33,576 nucleotides of DNA, taken from Halothiobacillus sp. (GTDB lineage Bacteria; Pseudomonadota; Gammaproteobacteria; Halothiobacillales; Halothiobacillaceae). Every line of letters starts with the position of its first letter. The first letter of the stretch is position 1. This document shows positions 7,730 to 15,722 of the stretch, one piece after another. The position numbers and the translations under genes are program-made. The stretch covers positions 1-33,576 of the forward strand of contig JAGDVP010000014.1 in assembly GCA_023255735.1 (NCBI GenBank). Reading direction: 5' to 3'. The notes under the pieces are model-generated. The model was not told where the DNA came from, did no database searches, and was given only the letters and a program-made list of their open reading frames with translations.

Positions 7730-8716
7730 CTAAACCCCTATGCCATTGCACACCGGCGCCAGTTGGACGGCAAAACGATCGGTTGCGCGGATTAACGCAT
7801 CAATAATGCCTGGCTCACTTGCCGCATGGCCGGCGTTTTCGATCACATTAAGCTCGGCACTGGGCCAAGCGTCGGCCAAGGCAAACGCTTGATCAATCGG
7901 GCAAACCACATCGTATCGACCGTGAATAATCTCGCCGGGGATTTGGGCGAACTGTGCCGCCTGTGCCCGAATTTGGGTTAGCAACGGCGTCTCGCGCAAA
8001 AAAGCACCGTGAGTAAAATAATGATTTTCGATGCGCGCAATGGCCAGCGCATGATGCGGGTCACCGAAAAAACCCACCGTGGCGGCATCGGGCAACAAGG
8101 TGGCGGTGCGCCCCTCCCAAAGCGACCACGCTTTGGCCGCGTGCATCCGCGCCAACTCATCAGTTCCGGTGAGCCTTTTGTGGTAAGCCGCAACCAAATC
8201 GCCGCGTTCCTCATCGGGGATGGGCGCAAGGTAATCAGCCCAATAATCGGGGAACAATCGATGCGCGCCGGCTTGATAAAACCAGGCCACATCCTCATCG
8301 CGGCACAAAAAAATCCCGCGCAAAATCAAGCCCAGCACCCGGGTGGGATGGGCGCACGCATAAGCCAGCGCCAAGGTTGACCCCCAAGAGCCGCCAAACA
8401 CTAACCAGCGTTCAATCTTCAAATGGGCGCGCACCTGCTCCAAATCGGCCACCAGCGCTTGGGTGGTGTTGCCGTCAAGGCAGGCGTGTGGCGTTGAGCG
8501 CCCCGCCCCGCGTTGATCAATCAAAATAATGCGGTAGGTATCAGGATCAAAAAACCGCCGATGCGTCGGGGTGCAACCCGCGCCCGGCCCGCCATGCAAA
8601 AAAACCACGGGGATACCGGTTAATCGACCACATTCTTCCATATGCAGCACGTGGGGATGATCCACTGCAATACTGTGGGTCATGAGGGGTTCTAGGGCGG
8701 GGTACAGTTGGCGCAT
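7730..8716 (-). CDS. pip: Proline iminopeptidase
   Basis: This cytoplasmic alpha/beta-hydrolase removes N-terminal proline from peptides (peptidase family S33). At 328 residues it is typical in length. The oxyanion motif HGGPGAG is at ~41-47, the IDQRGAGRS block at ~66-74, and the nucleophile elbow GGSWGS at 108-113 with Ser110. The catalytic Asp lies in GRYDVVCP and the His in NAGHAASEPG. The N-terminus MRQLYPALEP matches the family, supporting ATG 8716, which has AGGA upstream. It is divergent from ttcA. Confidence 0.93.
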   Translation of the reverse strand: MRQLYPALEPLMTHSIAVDHPHVLHMEECGRLTGIPVVFLHGGPGAGCTPTHRRFFDPDTYRIILIDQRGAGRSTPHACLDGNTTQALVADLEQVRAHLKIERWLVFGGSWGSTLALAYACAHPTRVLGLILRGIFLCRDEDVAWFYQAGAHRLFPDYWADYLAPIPDEERGDLVAAYHKRLTGTDELARMHAAKAWSLWEGRTATLLPDAATVGFFGDPHHALAIARIENHYFTHGAFLRETPLLTQIRAQAAQFAQIPGEIIHGRYDVVCPIDQAFALADAWPSAELNVIENAGHAASEPGIIDALIRATDRFAVQLAPVCNGIGV

Positions 8717-8751
8717 GGTTTGAAATCCTAGGGCTTAAGAGTGATCCCATC

Positions 8752-8780
8752 TTAGCGCCGAACGCGGCCTCGCGTACAAT
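8752..8780 (+). promoter_or_regulatory. Candidate sigma-70 promoter of ttcA
   Basis: TTAGCG at 8752-8757 and TACAAT at 8775-8780 are separated by 17 bases. This predicts a start around 8787, about 20 bases ahead of the ttcA ATG. The -10 is good and the -35 moderate. Confidence 0.45.
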
Positions 8781-8807
8781 GCGGGGGTTTTCACCCTATG
8801 ATGCCCT

Positions 8808-9632
8808 ATGAACCCACCAACACCCAATCACCCCGCCGCGCAACCCCTCGCGCAACCGCAAGCCCAAGCCGGCTGGGTAACGCCCGGTAAAAAGCTGCAA
8901 CGCGTGCTGGCCCGTACTCTGATGGAATTTTCGATGATTAACCCCGGGGATCGCATCCTCGTTGGGTTATCGGGCGGTAAAGATTCGCTCTCGCTATTAC
9001 ACTGCTTGCATTTTGTGCAGCGTCGCGCGCCCATTGCGTTTGATCTAGCCGCCATCACGGTGGATCCCTTGGTGGGCGGGTTTGATCCGGCGCCGCTCGT
9101 GCCTTATCTAGCCAAACTTGGGATTCCTTATTTTGTTGAGCGCGAGGACATTGCAGGCTTAGCGAGTGCGCACATGCGCGGCGATTCTTACTGTGCCTTT
9201 TGTGCCCGCATGAAGCGCGGCTTACTCTACAAAGTCGCGCGGCGTGAAGGCTTTAACGTGCTGGCACTGGGGCAGCATTTAGATGATTTAGCCGAAAGCT
9301 TTTTGATGAGCGCCTTCCACGGCGGCAAACTCAACACCATGAAAGCGCACTACCGCAACGATGCCGGCGACGTGCGCATCATTCGACCCTTTGTGCGGGT
9401 GCGCGAGCGCATGCTGGCAGACTTTGCCTTACAGAATCAGCTGCCCGTCATTAAAGACAACTGCCCCGCCTGCTTTGCCAAACCCACCCAGCGCGAACAC
9501 TTCAAAGCGCTACTAGCGGCAGAAGAGCGGCTGAATCCGCAGCTGTTCCGCTCGCTTGCGGCCACCTTAACGCCGCTGATGCGCGATGGGCTTGGCGAGG
9601 CGGTGTCTTGCGCAGATCAACGCGATGAGTAA
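8808..9632 (+). CDS. ttcA: tRNA 2-thiocytidine biosynthesis protein TtcA
   Basis: TtcA thiolates cytidine 32 of certain tRNAs using ATP and an iron-sulfur cluster. The 274-residue protein has the PP-loop GLSGGKDSLSLLH (SGGKDS at 55-60), the cluster ligands in CAFCARMKRG (Cys129, Cys132) and a downstream CPAC (Cys219, Cys222), and the LGQHLDDLAE block. An Ala/Pro/Gln-rich leader of about 20 residues precedes the conserved start. Two other ATGs just upstream are in a different frame. The stop overlaps the next gene in ATGAGTAA, suggesting coupled translation. Confidence 0.93.
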   Translation: MNPPTPNHPAAQPLAQPQAQAGWVTPGKKLQRVLARTLMEFSMINPGDRILVGLSGGKDSLSLLHCLHFVQRRAPIAFDLAAITVDPLVGGFDPAPLVPYLAKLGIPYFVEREDIAGLASAHMRGDSYCAFCARMKRGLLYKVARREGFNVLALGQHLDDLAESFLMSAFHGGKLNTMKAHYRNDAGDVRIIRPFVRVRERMLADFALQNQLPVIKDNCPACFAKPTQREHFKALLAAEERLNPQLFRSLAATLTPLMRDGLGEAVSCADQRDE

Positions 9633-10551
9633 ACGCACCGCCCAAAGCCACGGCCGCCCGCTGCGCAGTGCCTTGCGGTTGATGATGATTCGCTTTTTTT
9701 TGCGGGCATGTACAAGCTTGCCGCTCCCCCTAAGCCATGCCATCGGCACCGGATTGGGGCGATTGGCATGGCTGACACGCAGCCCTCTGCGGCGGACGGC
9801 CGAAGCCAATATTGCCCGATGCTTGCCGGAACTTAACCCCGCCGAGCAACAGCAGCTCGTTAAAGACAGCCTCGTACAAACCGGGCAAACCCTCACCGAG
9901 CTTGGGCGGGTGTGGCGGGCCAAGCGGCGGCAAATTGAAGCTTTAGTGCAGGGCGTTGAAGGGCAGCACTACCTAGATCAAGCCCTCGCCACGGGGCGCG
10001 GCGTGATTTTACTGGCACCCCATAGTGGCGCTTGGGAATTGGGGGGTCTGTTCATGTCGCTCAGCACCCCGATGACGACACTCTACCGCCCGCCGCGCGA
10101 GCCGGCCTTCGAGCGCTTAATGACCCAAGCCCGCGCACGCTTTGGCAGCAAGCTCGTGCCGGCCAACCGATTCGGGGTAAAAGCCTTGTTGCTGGCTTTG
10201 CGGCGCGGCGAATTAATTACCATTTTGCCCGATCAAGAACCCAATGTGGGCGAAGGCGCCTTCGCGCCTTTTTTTGGCCACCCCGCCTATACCCTAACAC
10301 TTGTGCACAACTTAATGCTAAAAACCGGCGCGGTGGCCGTACTGGGCAGAACCGAGCGCTTAGCGCACGGCGCGGGCTATCGTCTGCATTTTTATCCCGC
10401 CCCGGCAGAGCTCGCAAACCCAGACCCGGCCATTGCGCTGGCCGCCTTAAACGCAGGGGTTGAGCACCTAGTGCGGCTCGCGCCCGCTCAATACCAATGG
10501 GGTTATCGGCGTTTTCGCCGCCAGCCTGCACCCGTGCCGCCTCAGGCGTAA
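9625..10551 (+). CDS. LpxL/HtrB-family lysophospholipid acyltransferase
   Basis: This 308-residue inner-membrane enzyme of the lipid A late acyltransferase family transfers an acyl chain to a lipid A precursor or a lysolipid. The HX4E catalytic motif is His133-Glu138 in APHSGAWELGG. Further blocks are LYRPPREPAFE, ILPDQEPNVGEGAFAPFFG and QYQWGYRRFR. One N-terminal hydrophobic segment (~17-52) anchors it. ATG 9625 is chosen because it overlaps the ttcA stop by 8 bases. An earlier in-frame start at 9586 would run much deeper into ttcA. The exact acceptor (LpxL, LpxM or ornithine lipid) cannot be decided from sequence. Confidence 0.88.
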   Translation: MSKRTAQSHGRPLRSALRLMMIRFFLRACTSLPLPLSHAIGTGLGRLAWLTRSPLRRTAEANIARCLPELNPAEQQQLVKDSLVQTGQTLTELGRVWRAKRRQIEALVQGVEGQHYLDQALATGRGVILLAPHSGAWELGGLFMSLSTPMTTLYRPPREPAFERLMTQARARFGSKLVPANRFGVKALLLALRRGELITILPDQEPNVGEGAFAPFFGHPAYTLTLVHNLMLKTGAVAVLGRTERLAHGAGYRLHFYPAPAELANPDPAIALAALNAGVEHLVRLAPAQYQWGYRRFRRQPAPVPPQA

Positions 10552-11474
10552 GGATCAGCTCGATCGGCCACGGCCGATTTAAAAAGCTTAAGTGACCACA
10601 TGTATTGGGGCGGATCAGCCAAAATCAATTGCTCTAGCGCTTGGTTAATCGCCAAAGCCGCCGCGCAATCGGCGCTATGAGGCACGATGATGGGGGGCAA
10701 AATGAGCAACCGATAACGGCCGCTGCGCCAATCTAACTGCCCTAGCGCCGGGTAAATGGGCACCTGACCCAAGGCAGCAATTTTCCCCGCCAAAGGCAAA
10801 GTCGCTTTCTGCACACCAAAAAACGGCGCAAACACGGAGTCATCTAAGCCTAAATCTTCATCGGCAATATAAAAAAAACCCTCGCCCGCCCGCAGGTGCC
10901 GAATATGCGGCTTTAACCCCGCCTCGCGCGGATACACCCGCGCGCCGTGGCGCTCGCGCGCCCACTCAAACAGCCAGTTGAGCAACTGATTGCGCCCAAA
11001 CGGTTTATACATAGCCGAGCCGCGCATATTCAGGGTGAAAAAATGCCCCACCCACTCCAAACCCGCACCATGGCCGGTGAGCACCACCCCACCCGAGGCG
11101 ATTAATTGCCGCAGCAGCGCGGGGTCACTCACAGCCGTTTGCCGCATTAAATAAGCCGGCGAGCGAAACCACAGCCGCCCTAAATCCAGCAACGCATAAG
11201 CCTGAAGGCGAAAACTCATCTGCCGCCACCGCGCTCTTTGGGTTGAAGCTAGGTTCGGAAAACACAAGGCAAGATTACGCTCGACAATCCCCACCCGCTT
11301 GGCATACGCGCGCTGATACACCGCGGCAAGCCCTAAAGCCAAGCCCCATCGCAGCTTGTGTGGCAAAAACGCCAGCACCGCCAAAAAACCCACCGCCAAC
11401 CAAGTCGGCCAATATCTTGGGCAAAAAAAAGCGCGCTTAAAGCGCCGCGCACAATCCCGCTGACCCCTGGCCAC
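10542..11474 (-). CDS. Second LpxL/HtrB-family acyltransferase
   Basis: This 310-residue membrane acyltransferase is of the same broad family as its convergent neighbour but clearly diverged. The HX4E motif is His135-Glu140 in GHGAGLEWVG. Other family blocks are MYKPFGRNQLLNWLFEW, FYIADEDLGLDDSVFAPFFG and QYMWSLKLFK. It likely acylates lipid A or a related lipid at the inner membrane. It begins with GTG three bases after the trkH stop, so it is the last gene of the def-to-trkH run. No alternative start lies nearby. Its last 10 bases overlap the end of the plus-strand acyltransferase. Which of the two acts as LpxL or LpxM is unknown. Confidence 0.85.
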   Translation of the reverse strand: MARGQRDCARRFKRAFFCPRYWPTWLAVGFLAVLAFLPHKLRWGLALGLAAVYQRAYAKRVGIVERNLALCFPNLASTQRARWRQMSFRLQAYALLDLGRLWFRSPAYLMRQTAVSDPALLRQLIASGGVVLTGHGAGLEWVGHFFTLNMRGSAMYKPFGRNQLLNWLFEWARERHGARVYPREAGLKPHIRHLRAGEGFFYIADEDLGLDDSVFAPFFGVQKATLPLAGKIAALGQVPIYPALGQLDWRSGRYRLLILPPIIVPHSADCAAALAINQALEQLILADPPQYMWSLKLFKSAVADRADPYA

Positions 11475-11477
11475 AGG

Positions 11478-12929
11478 CTAACGCTGCCAAAACATCGGCA
11501 AAAACAAAACCAGCACGGTGAAAATCTCCAACCGCCCGAGAATCATCGAAACCGTGCCGACCCATAGCGTCCCCGTGCCCGCATGGGCAAAGGTACTGGC
11601 GACAGACCCAAGGCCGGGGCCGGCGCTGGTGAGCGTGCCAATCGCGCCGCCAAGTGCTGAAACCGGATCAAGCCCCGTGGCCATCATCGCGAAAAAAATC
11701 AGCACAAAAATAAACACATAAGCCGCAAAAAACGCCCACACGGCGCTGATCACCGAGGGGTTGATTGCCCGCCCGCTGAGTTTCACCACAAACTCGGCAT
11801 GCGGGTGTACGAGTTTTCGCAGTTCGTTTAACCCTTGCCGAGTGAGCAACAAAAACCGCACGGTTTTCAAACCGCCCGATGTAGATCCCGCGCAGCCGCC
11901 AATCAAGGCGGTGGCCAACACCAACACCGGCAAAAAAACCGGCCAAGGTGTGCTATCCACCAAGGTATACCCCGTGGTGGTCATCATCGAAACCAAGGTA
12001 AATAGCCCCCAGCGCGCGCCCCACAGCCATTCAGAGAAAGGCCTTGAAATCATAACCGTGAGCATAATTAAGGCAAAAAAGATCAATAACAGCAGCAGAA
12101 AAAACTTAAATTCCGAGCTTTTGCCATACGCGCGAATCGAACCATGTTTGATGGCCAAATAATGCAGCGCCATCGGCGTGCCGCCCAAAATCATAAAAAT
12201 GACCGCCGTGAGCTCCATCGAAAAATCATGAAAAAAGCCAAAGCTGTCGTCATGGGTTGAAAACCCGCCCGTGGAAATAGTGGCAAAGGCATGCCCCACC
12301 GCATCAAACCAGCTCATGCCTTCGAGCTTAAACAAAATGGCGCAGAGTAACGTTAAGCCCGCATACACCATCCATAAGGCTTTGGCCGTCTCTGAGATAC
12401 GCCCCGATAACCGCTCATCTTTCATGGGGCCTGAAATTTCGGATTTGTACAGCTGCATGCCGCCCACGCCCAAAAGCGGCATAAACGCCACCACTAACAC
12501 GATAATCCCCAAGCCCCCGAGCCATTGCAGTTGCTGGCGATAAAACAGCAAGGATTTGGGCATGTCATCCAAGCCCGAAAGCACGGTGGAACCGGTGGTG
12601 GTAATGCCGGAGACGGATTCAAATACCGACTGACTAAACGTAAGGTTAAGATTTGGCTGCAAATAAATAGGCAGCGCGCCCATGAGCCCCAACACAATCC
12701 AAAACGACACCACAATCAGCAAGCCATCGCGCAATTTGAGCTCGCGCCGATAGCCGCGCAACGGCAACCACAACGCGGCACCCAATAACAAGGCAACAAA
12801 AAAACTGGTTTCAAACGGGACTAAATTGGCATCCCCCATCCAAGCGCCCACAACCCAGGGCGGAATAAAGGTTAAGCCAAATACCATCAGCAACACGCCC
12901 AACACCCGAAAAACCACAATAAATTGCAT
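11478..12929 (-). CDS. trkH: Trk potassium uptake system membrane subunit TrkH
   Basis: TrkH is the potassium-conducting membrane subunit, gated by TrkA. The 483-residue length equals the usual TrkH size. Four P-loop-like filter segments are visible: SGITTTGSTVL, ATISTGGFSTHDDS, SMMTTTGYTLVD and GTLTSAGPGLGS. Membrane helices fill the rest, with the conserved GGCAGSTSGGLKTVR region. ATG 12929 begins MQFIVVFRVLGV, 13 bases after the trkA stop; longer readings would overlap trkA. The gene ends three bases before the downstream acyltransferase. Confidence 0.96.
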   Translation of the reverse strand: MQFIVVFRVLGVLLMVFGLTFIPPWVVGAWMGDANLVPFETSFFVALLLGAALWLPLRGYRRELKLRDGLLIVVSFWIVLGLMGALPIYLQPNLNLTFSQSVFESVSGITTTGSTVLSGLDDMPKSLLFYRQQLQWLGGLGIIVLVVAFMPLLGVGGMQLYKSEISGPMKDERLSGRISETAKALWMVYAGLTLLCAILFKLEGMSWFDAVGHAFATISTGGFSTHDDSFGFFHDFSMELTAVIFMILGGTPMALHYLAIKHGSIRAYGKSSEFKFFLLLLLIFFALIMLTVMISRPFSEWLWGARWGLFTLVSMMTTTGYTLVDSTPWPVFLPVLVLATALIGGCAGSTSGGLKTVRFLLLTRQGLNELRKLVHPHAEFVVKLSGRAINPSVISAVWAFFAAYVFIFVLIFFAMMATGLDPVSALGGAIGTLTSAGPGLGSVASTFAHAGTGTLWVGTVSMILGRLEIFTVLVLFLPMFWQR

Positions 12930-12942
12930 ACAAAACCAATGC

Positions 12943-14319
12943 TTAGAAAAAGCCAAAGCGCACAGTGAACAGCTGTTCAATATCGCGCACATAGCGTTTA
13001 TCGGTAAGAAATAAAATCACATGGTCATCGGTTTCAATCACGCTGTCGTGATGGGCGATCAGCACCTCACCCTCGCGCATTAGCGCGCCGATGGTGGTGC
13101 CCGGCGGCAGTTTTAAGTCATCCACCCGCCGCCCCACCACCTGCGAGGTAGTGGCATCGCCGCGCGCGATAATTTCCATGGCTTCCGCCGCGCCGCGTCG
13201 CAAGGAATGCACGCTCACCACATCGCCCCGTCGCAGGCGGCTTATCATGCTGCCGATGGTGATGTTGTGCGGCGAGAGGGCAATATCAATGCTGCCCATG
13301 TGGATTAAATCCACATATTCACTGCGATTTACAATACACATGACTTTGCGCGCGCCGAGTTTTTTGGCCAGCATGGCGGCGAGAATGTTGTCCTCATCAT
13401 CATTGGTGAGGGCGAGAAACACGTCCATGTCTTCGATATTTTCTTCAATCAGCAATTCGCTATCGGTGGCCGAGCCGGTCAGCACGATGGTGCGATCAAG
13501 TTCAGCGCTAAGTTTGCGAGATTTTTCGGCATTATTGCTGATTAATTTAACCTGAAAGCGCGATTCAAGCGCTTGGGCAAGGCCGCCGCCGATGTTGCCG
13601 CCACCGGCAATGAGAATGCGCCGGTAGGGGCGATCGAGCCTGCGCATCACGCTCATGACTTTGCGAATGTCATCGGATTTGGCGAGAAAAAACACCTCGT
13701 CATCGGCCTCAATCACCGTCGCGCCATCGGGGTGCAGTGCGGTATCTTTGCGGAATATCGCCGCGACGCGGGCTTCAACATCGGGCAGCAAGGCAGATAA
13801 GGTGTGAATCGGCCGGCCGACCAAGGCGCCATCCGCATCGGCGCGCATCCCGACCAGCCGGAGCTTGCCGCCTGCAAAATCGCGCACTTGTAAGGCATCG
13901 GGGTATTCCATTAATCGGGCGATGTACTCTTTAATGAGCCGCTCGGGGCTAATCATGTAATCCACCGCAATCGCGTTGTTGTCAAACAAGGCAGGGTGAT
14001 CGAGAAAATCGGTGGCGCGAATCCGCGCGATTTTGGTGGGCGTGCGATGCAGCGTCCAAGCCACTTCGCAGGCCAGCATGTTAGTTTCATCCGAGCTTGT
14101 CACTGCAATCAGCACATCGGCATCGGCCGCGCCAGCCGCCGCCAGCACGCTCGGCTGCGCGCCCAAGCCTTCGACGGTGCGAATATCTAAACGCTCTTGC
14201 AAGCGCAGCAAGGCGGCCGTTTGGGTATCGACCACCGTCACCGAATTGCGCGTTTCCTGCGATAGCACCGTCGCCAGCGATGCGCCCACTTGGCCGGCGC
14301 CTAAAATAATAATTTTCAT
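12943..14319 (-). CDS. trkA: Trk system potassium uptake regulator TrkA
   Basis: TrkA is the cytoplasmic NAD(H)/nucleotide-binding ring protein that gates TrkH. At 458 residues it has the classic duplicated layout: an RCK-N Rossmann domain (IILGAGQVGASLA near residue 5), an RCK-C domain, a second RCK-N (ILIAGGGNIGGGLA near 235) and a second RCK-C. It sits between ntrX (17-base gap) and trkH. This order is well known in gammaproteobacteria and beta relatives. Confidence 0.96.
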   Translation of the reverse strand: MKIIILGAGQVGASLATVLSQETRNSVTVVDTQTAALLRLQERLDIRTVEGLGAQPSVLAAAGAADADVLIAVTSSDETNMLACEVAWTLHRTPTKIARIRATDFLDHPALFDNNAIAVDYMISPERLIKEYIARLMEYPDALQVRDFAGGKLRLVGMRADADGALVGRPIHTLSALLPDVEARVAAIFRKDTALHPDGATVIEADDEVFFLAKSDDIRKVMSVMRRLDRPYRRILIAGGGNIGGGLAQALESRFQVKLISNNAEKSRKLSAELDRTIVLTGSATDSELLIEENIEDMDVFLALTNDDEDNILAAMLAKKLGARKVMCIVNRSEYVDLIHMGSIDIALSPHNITIGSMISRLRRGDVVSVHSLRRGAAEAMEIIARGDATTSQVVGRRVDDLKLPPGTTIGALMREGEVLIAHHDSVIETDDHVILFLTDKRYVRDIEQLFTVRFGFF

Positions 14320-14336
14320 GCGGCACTCACCTAGGG

Positions 14337-15722
14337 TTAGCTGCGCTCGTTGGCGCTAATGCCTAACGATTTTAATTTGCGGTACAAGTTGGTACGCTCC
14401 ATGCCGGTTAAACGCGCCAGCTCAGTCATCGAGCCCTCGCAGCTTTTAAGTTGTGCCAGTAAATAACGCCGCTCAAATTCATCGCGGGCATCGCGCAGGG
14501 GCAAATCTAAATTTAATGAAATCAACGTCGCGGCCACCGCCTCGTGGCTATCGGCTAAGGTTGGCAAAAAACCCAAGGCACGCTGCACTTCTTGCTCGTC
14601 GATCACCTCACCCGTGCCCAAAATGAGCATGCGTTGCACCAGGTTTTTAAGCTCGCGCACATTGCCCGGCCACGAATGGGCTTTGAGCAAATTGCGCGCG
14701 CCGATGGTGAGCTCGCGCTTGGGCAAGCCTTCAATGCGGTGCGCAGCCTCAAGGTAATAGGTGAGCAAAATTGGCACATCTTCCACATGATGGCGCAAGG
14801 GTTCAATCGGCAAAGGCACCACAGACAGGTGATAAAACAAGTCTTCGCGGAATTTGCCCGCCCGCACTTCCGATTCGAGATCCTTGCGGGTAGCCGCCAC
14901 CACGCGCACATCCACATGCACAGGCTCCGCGCCCCCCACCCGAAAAAAGGTTTGGTTTTCCAGCGCGGAGAGAAGCTGCATTTGCGTTTGCTCATCCATA
15001 TCCGCCGCTTCGGCAATAAACAGGGTGCCGCCGTTGGCTTGCTCAAGCAAGCCATAGCGAATTTTGCCATCCTCCTCGGAGCCAAAAAGTTCGACCGCTG
15101 CGTTTTGCCGCCCACCCATGGCGACCCCACCGGTATCGATAAACGGAAAATGCCGACGCGGCGAATGATGATGGATATAGCGCGCCAGCGCTTGTTTGCC
15201 GGTGCCCGGCTCGCCGGAAATCAACACCCACGCGTCATGGCCGGCCACTTTTTTGGCCTGCGCGCGCAGGGTGGTCATGTACTCGCTATCACCGATGAGC
15301 TCGAATGGATCGGGCGCGCTGCGTTTAAGCTCAAGGTTCTCGCGCGCAAGGCGGGTGTTTTCTAGCCCGTGTTCAATCAGCAGCAAGAGCTTATCGAGCG
15401 AAATAGGTTTTTCAATAAAATCAAACGCGCCCAGCCGAGTGGCTTCAACGGCGGTTTCAACCGTGCCATGCCCCGACATCATGATGACCGGCCAGATGAG
15501 CTGATCGTGCTCATGCCATTCGCGCAGTAAGCTGATGCCATCTTGCCCCGGCATCCAAATATCCAGCAAAATTAAATCAGGGCGACGGATTAAAATGGAT
15601 GCGCGCGCCTCGATGGCATCGGCGGCGGTTGATACGGTGTACCCTTCATCGGCCAAAAGTTCGGCCAACAGGTTGCGAATTTCGACTTCGTCGTCTACGA
15701 CCAGGATGTGTCCAATACTCAT
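14337..15722 (-). CDS. ntrX: NtrX-like response regulator with degenerate sigma-54 domain
   Basis: This 461-residue response regulator pairs with the overlapping NtrY kinase. The receiver domain (1-~120) has Asp10/Asp11 and the phospho-acceptor Asp54 (LLDIWMPGQDG). The AAA+ domain (~140-370) keeps Walker A GEPGTGKQ (170-177) but lacks GAFTGA: ELFGSEED runs into GKIRYGLLEQ at 211-228. The Walker B-like strand reads GTLFIAEAAD, so the usual DE is replaced by AE. A Fis-type helix-turn-helix closes the protein (~410-456, LARLTGMERTNLYRKLKSLG). It is therefore unlikely to activate sigma-54 RNA polymerase and may work as a DNA-binding repressor or sigma-70 regulator (inference). Its ATG overlaps the ntrY stop (ATGA). 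Confidence 0.9.
   Translation of the reverse strand: MSIGHILVVDDEVEIRNLLAELLADEGYTVSTAADAIEARASILIRRPDLILLDIWMPGQDGISLLREWHEHDQLIWPVIMMSGHGTVETAVEATRLGAFDFIEKPISLDKLLLLIEHGLENTRLARENLELKRSAPDPFELIGDSEYMTTLRAQAKKVAGHDAWVLISGEPGTGKQALARYIHHHSPRRHFPFIDTGGVAMGGRQNAAVELFGSEEDGKIRYGLLEQANGGTLFIAEAADMDEQTQMQLLSALENQTFFRVGGAEPVHVDVRVVAATRKDLESEVRAGKFREDLFYHLSVVPLPIEPLRHHVEDVPILLTYYLEAAHRIEGLPKRELTIGARNLLKAHSWPGNVRELKNLVQRMLILGTGEVIDEQEVQRALGFLPTLADSHEAVAATLISLNLDLPLRDARDEFERRYLLAQLKSCEGSMTELARLTGMERTNLYRKLKSLGISANERS

Noticed and set aside
14592-15365. 257-codon plus-strand frame opposite ntrX
   Set aside because: Antisense shadow produced by codon bias; composition is His/Arg-rich and shows no motif.
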